Assembly (NCBI GenBank): GCA_938009335.1
Contig: CALLHT010000254.1
Location: 1-6,578, forward strand
Length of the DNA: 6,578 bases
From: an uncultured Rhizobiaceae group bacterium
GTDB taxonomy: Bacteria; Pseudomonadota; Alphaproteobacteria; Rhizobiales; Rhizobiaceae
Reading direction: 5' to 3'
Part shown: piece by piece, positions 5,790 through 6,578 of the stretch
Layout of the letters: every line of letters begins with the position of its first letter
Numbering within the stretch: position 1 is the first letter of the stretch
Translations under genes and position numbers: made by a program
The notes under the pieces: model-generated
What the model was told of the DNA's origin: nothing
What the model saw: the letters and a program-made list of their open reading frames with translations, nothing else
Database searches by the model: none

Positions 5790-6578
5790 TTAGCGATACA
5801 GTTCTACAACTCCGAGATGATTGTGGATGGCATTTACGCCATCCCTGTCAATCTCGAGTACTGTTGCAAGCTCGTGCAGATATTTCGCTTCCTTGCGATT
5901 GTCGAGATCAATGCCCATAAGAGACATCAGGTAAACCTGTTGCTCAAGACCCGCCGGCACTTGCCGTGCTAGGCCCGCCACATCGACTGGCGCCCGCAAC
6001 TCATTGTTGACGAAATCACGCTCCTCGGCAGATACATCGCCTAAGTTCTCCATTAGCTTAGCCTCTTCCTCTGGATCGATCTCACCATCGGCCTTTGCAG
6101 CTTGTATCATCGCTCGCAGCATTAATGCGGCGGCAACTTCCTGCTCGCGACTAGGCTCAATCTCCGGCTCTCCACCGCGGGCAATGGCATCATTGAAAAT
6201 ATCTCCAAAGGAACCGCCGCCGCCAGCAGGCTCAGGCGTAACCTTGCCACCGCCGAAGAATTCACCAAAAGCGTCACCTACCGGATCGCCACCGCGGGTC
6301 TGCGCTTTACCACCGGCTAGCTGTCCTAATAGATCACCTAGCCCACCGCCAGACGAAGAACCGCCCGTACGAGAGCCGCCACCCAATTGTTCAAGGATAT
6401 CACCCAAGCCGCCGCCGCCAGTCGGCTGGCCTGTTTTGCGCCCTCCGCTCAATACATCGCCAAGTAAATCTTCAAGACCGCCACGCCCTGACGGAGCTGG
6501 CTGTTGCGGGTTTCCGCCGCCCAGAATTCCGCCACCACTTGAAGAACCACCCTTCAGCATGCCTCCCACGCCTTTTGC
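5790..6578 (-). CDS. DUF533/TerB-like protein with Gly-rich repeats (5' end off window)
   Basis: Visible are 262 codons plus a stop; the frame is open at the window edge, so the start lies outside. A GTG at 6569 could be read as a start, but the codons before it (A-K-G) continue a typical AKG.GGMLKGG segment of the family, so I treat the gene as partial. Counting from that GTG as 1, residues 1-140 are rich in Gly, Ser and Pro with five short amphipathic repeats. Residues 141-259 form a helical TerB-like (DUF533) domain with AAKADGEIDPEEE (157-169), an acidic loop that may bind metal, then LRAPVDVAGLA and a C-terminal helix pair. Family members are often annotated as tellurite resistance TerB or inner-membrane YebE-like, but a proven function is lacking. 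No membrane segment is visible in this part; one could lie in the missing N-terminus. It is convergent with the quinone oxidoreductase gene. Confidence 0.85.
   Translation of the reverse strand, partial: AKGVGGMLKGGSSSGGGILGGGNPQQPAPSGRGGLEDLLGDVLSGGRKTGQPTGGGGLGDILEQLGGGSRTGGSSSGGGLGDLLGQLAGGKAQTRGGDPVGDAFGEFFGGGKVTPEPAGGGGSFGDIFNDAIARGGEPEIEPSREQEVAAALMLRAMIQAAKADGEIDPEEEAKLMENLGDVSAEERDFVNNELRAPVDVAGLARQVPAGLEQQVYLMSLMGIDLDNRKEAKYLHELATVLEIDRDGVNAIHNHLGVVELYR
5825..5844. other. Perfect 7-bp hairpin in the 3' end of the TerB-like gene, just past the qor stop
   Basis: GGATGGC, the 6-nt loop ATTTAC, and GCCATCC form a perfect stem 39 bp after the quinone oxidoreductase stop, inside the convergent coding sequence. 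No T-run follows on either strand, so it does not look like a standard rho-independent terminator. It could still shape the 3' end of the plus-strand transcript. Confidence 0.4.
6150..6488 (-). repeat. Five degenerate 20-25-residue glycine-rich protein repeats
   Basis: Within the TerB-like protein, five units follow one another: GGLEDLLGDVLSGG (6420-6488), GGLGDILEQLGGG (6351-6419), GGLGDLLGQLAGG (6291-6350), DPVGDAFGEFFGGG (6225-6290) and GSFGDIFNDAIARGG (6150-6224). The shared core is a hydrophobic residue, G or E, D, then two mostly hydrophobic positions in a short amphipathic helix. Helices are separated by Gly, Ser, Thr and Pro linkers. The earlier SGGGILGGG segment may be a decayed unit. 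Confidence 0.65.

Noticed and set aside
6567..6569. GTG 6569 as the true start of the TerB-like gene
   Set aside because: The frame is open to the window edge, the preceding codons read as family sequence, and the full ribosome-site region cannot be seen.
6150..6578. The glycine-rich repeat region as a frameshift or non-coding artefact
   Set aside because: The frame continues without a stop into a well-formed TerB-like domain, and the repeat pattern is at protein level with diverged codons.

Overview
The window reads as a compact stretch of an alphaproteobacterial chromosome with moderate G+C, most like Hyphomicrobiales or Rhodobacterales. That placement is inferred from protein style: a Tat-exported cyclase with an MC..C..SVK.RMLSRR leader, an aminotransferase of the GNYSKV type, and a DUF533/TerB protein. 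It was not obtained by a search. Seven protein genes and the edge of an eighth fill nearly all of it. I see no RNA gene, CRISPR array, insertion sequence, phage gene or origin.

Left part (1-2653). The 5' end of an MFS transporter gene runs leftward off the window. It is divergent, across a 97-bp gap, from a class II (degradative-type) HMG-CoA reductase gene (mvaA-like) with every catalytic residue in place. The reductase gene ends 1 bp from the stop of an oppositely oriented class IV (branched-chain-type) aminotransferase gene.

Middle (2654-5785). A Tat-signal cyclase-family hydrolase gene lies upstream of the aminotransferase on the minus strand; a 9-bp-stem inverted repeat sits in the gap between them. 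Divergent from it is a plus-strand set of three genes in close succession: an HCCA-isomerase/DsbA-like protein, an AhpD-like (carboxymuconolactone decarboxylase family) protein, and a zinc-free quinone oxidoreductase. The 165-bp divergent control region holds plausible sigma-70 promoters facing both ways and a 21-bp dyad over the cyclase -35 box.

Right end (5786-6578). The quinone oxidoreductase gene ends 4 bp from the stop of a minus-strand DUF533/TerB-like gene. Its N-terminal half is a glycine-rich region with five degenerate repeats, and its 5' end lies outside the window.

How they may work together (inference). The three-gene set plus the divergent cyclase looks like a small redox or ring-compound catabolic or detoxification module: thiol-dependent isomerisation, a CxxC peroxidase-like protein, a quinone reductase and an exported amide/lactam-type hydrolase. 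The reductase and the aminotransferase both touch the leucine/HMG-CoA axis, but they are convergent and need not be co-regulated. No pathway is complete here. The families are recognisable; their substrates are not determined by the sequence.
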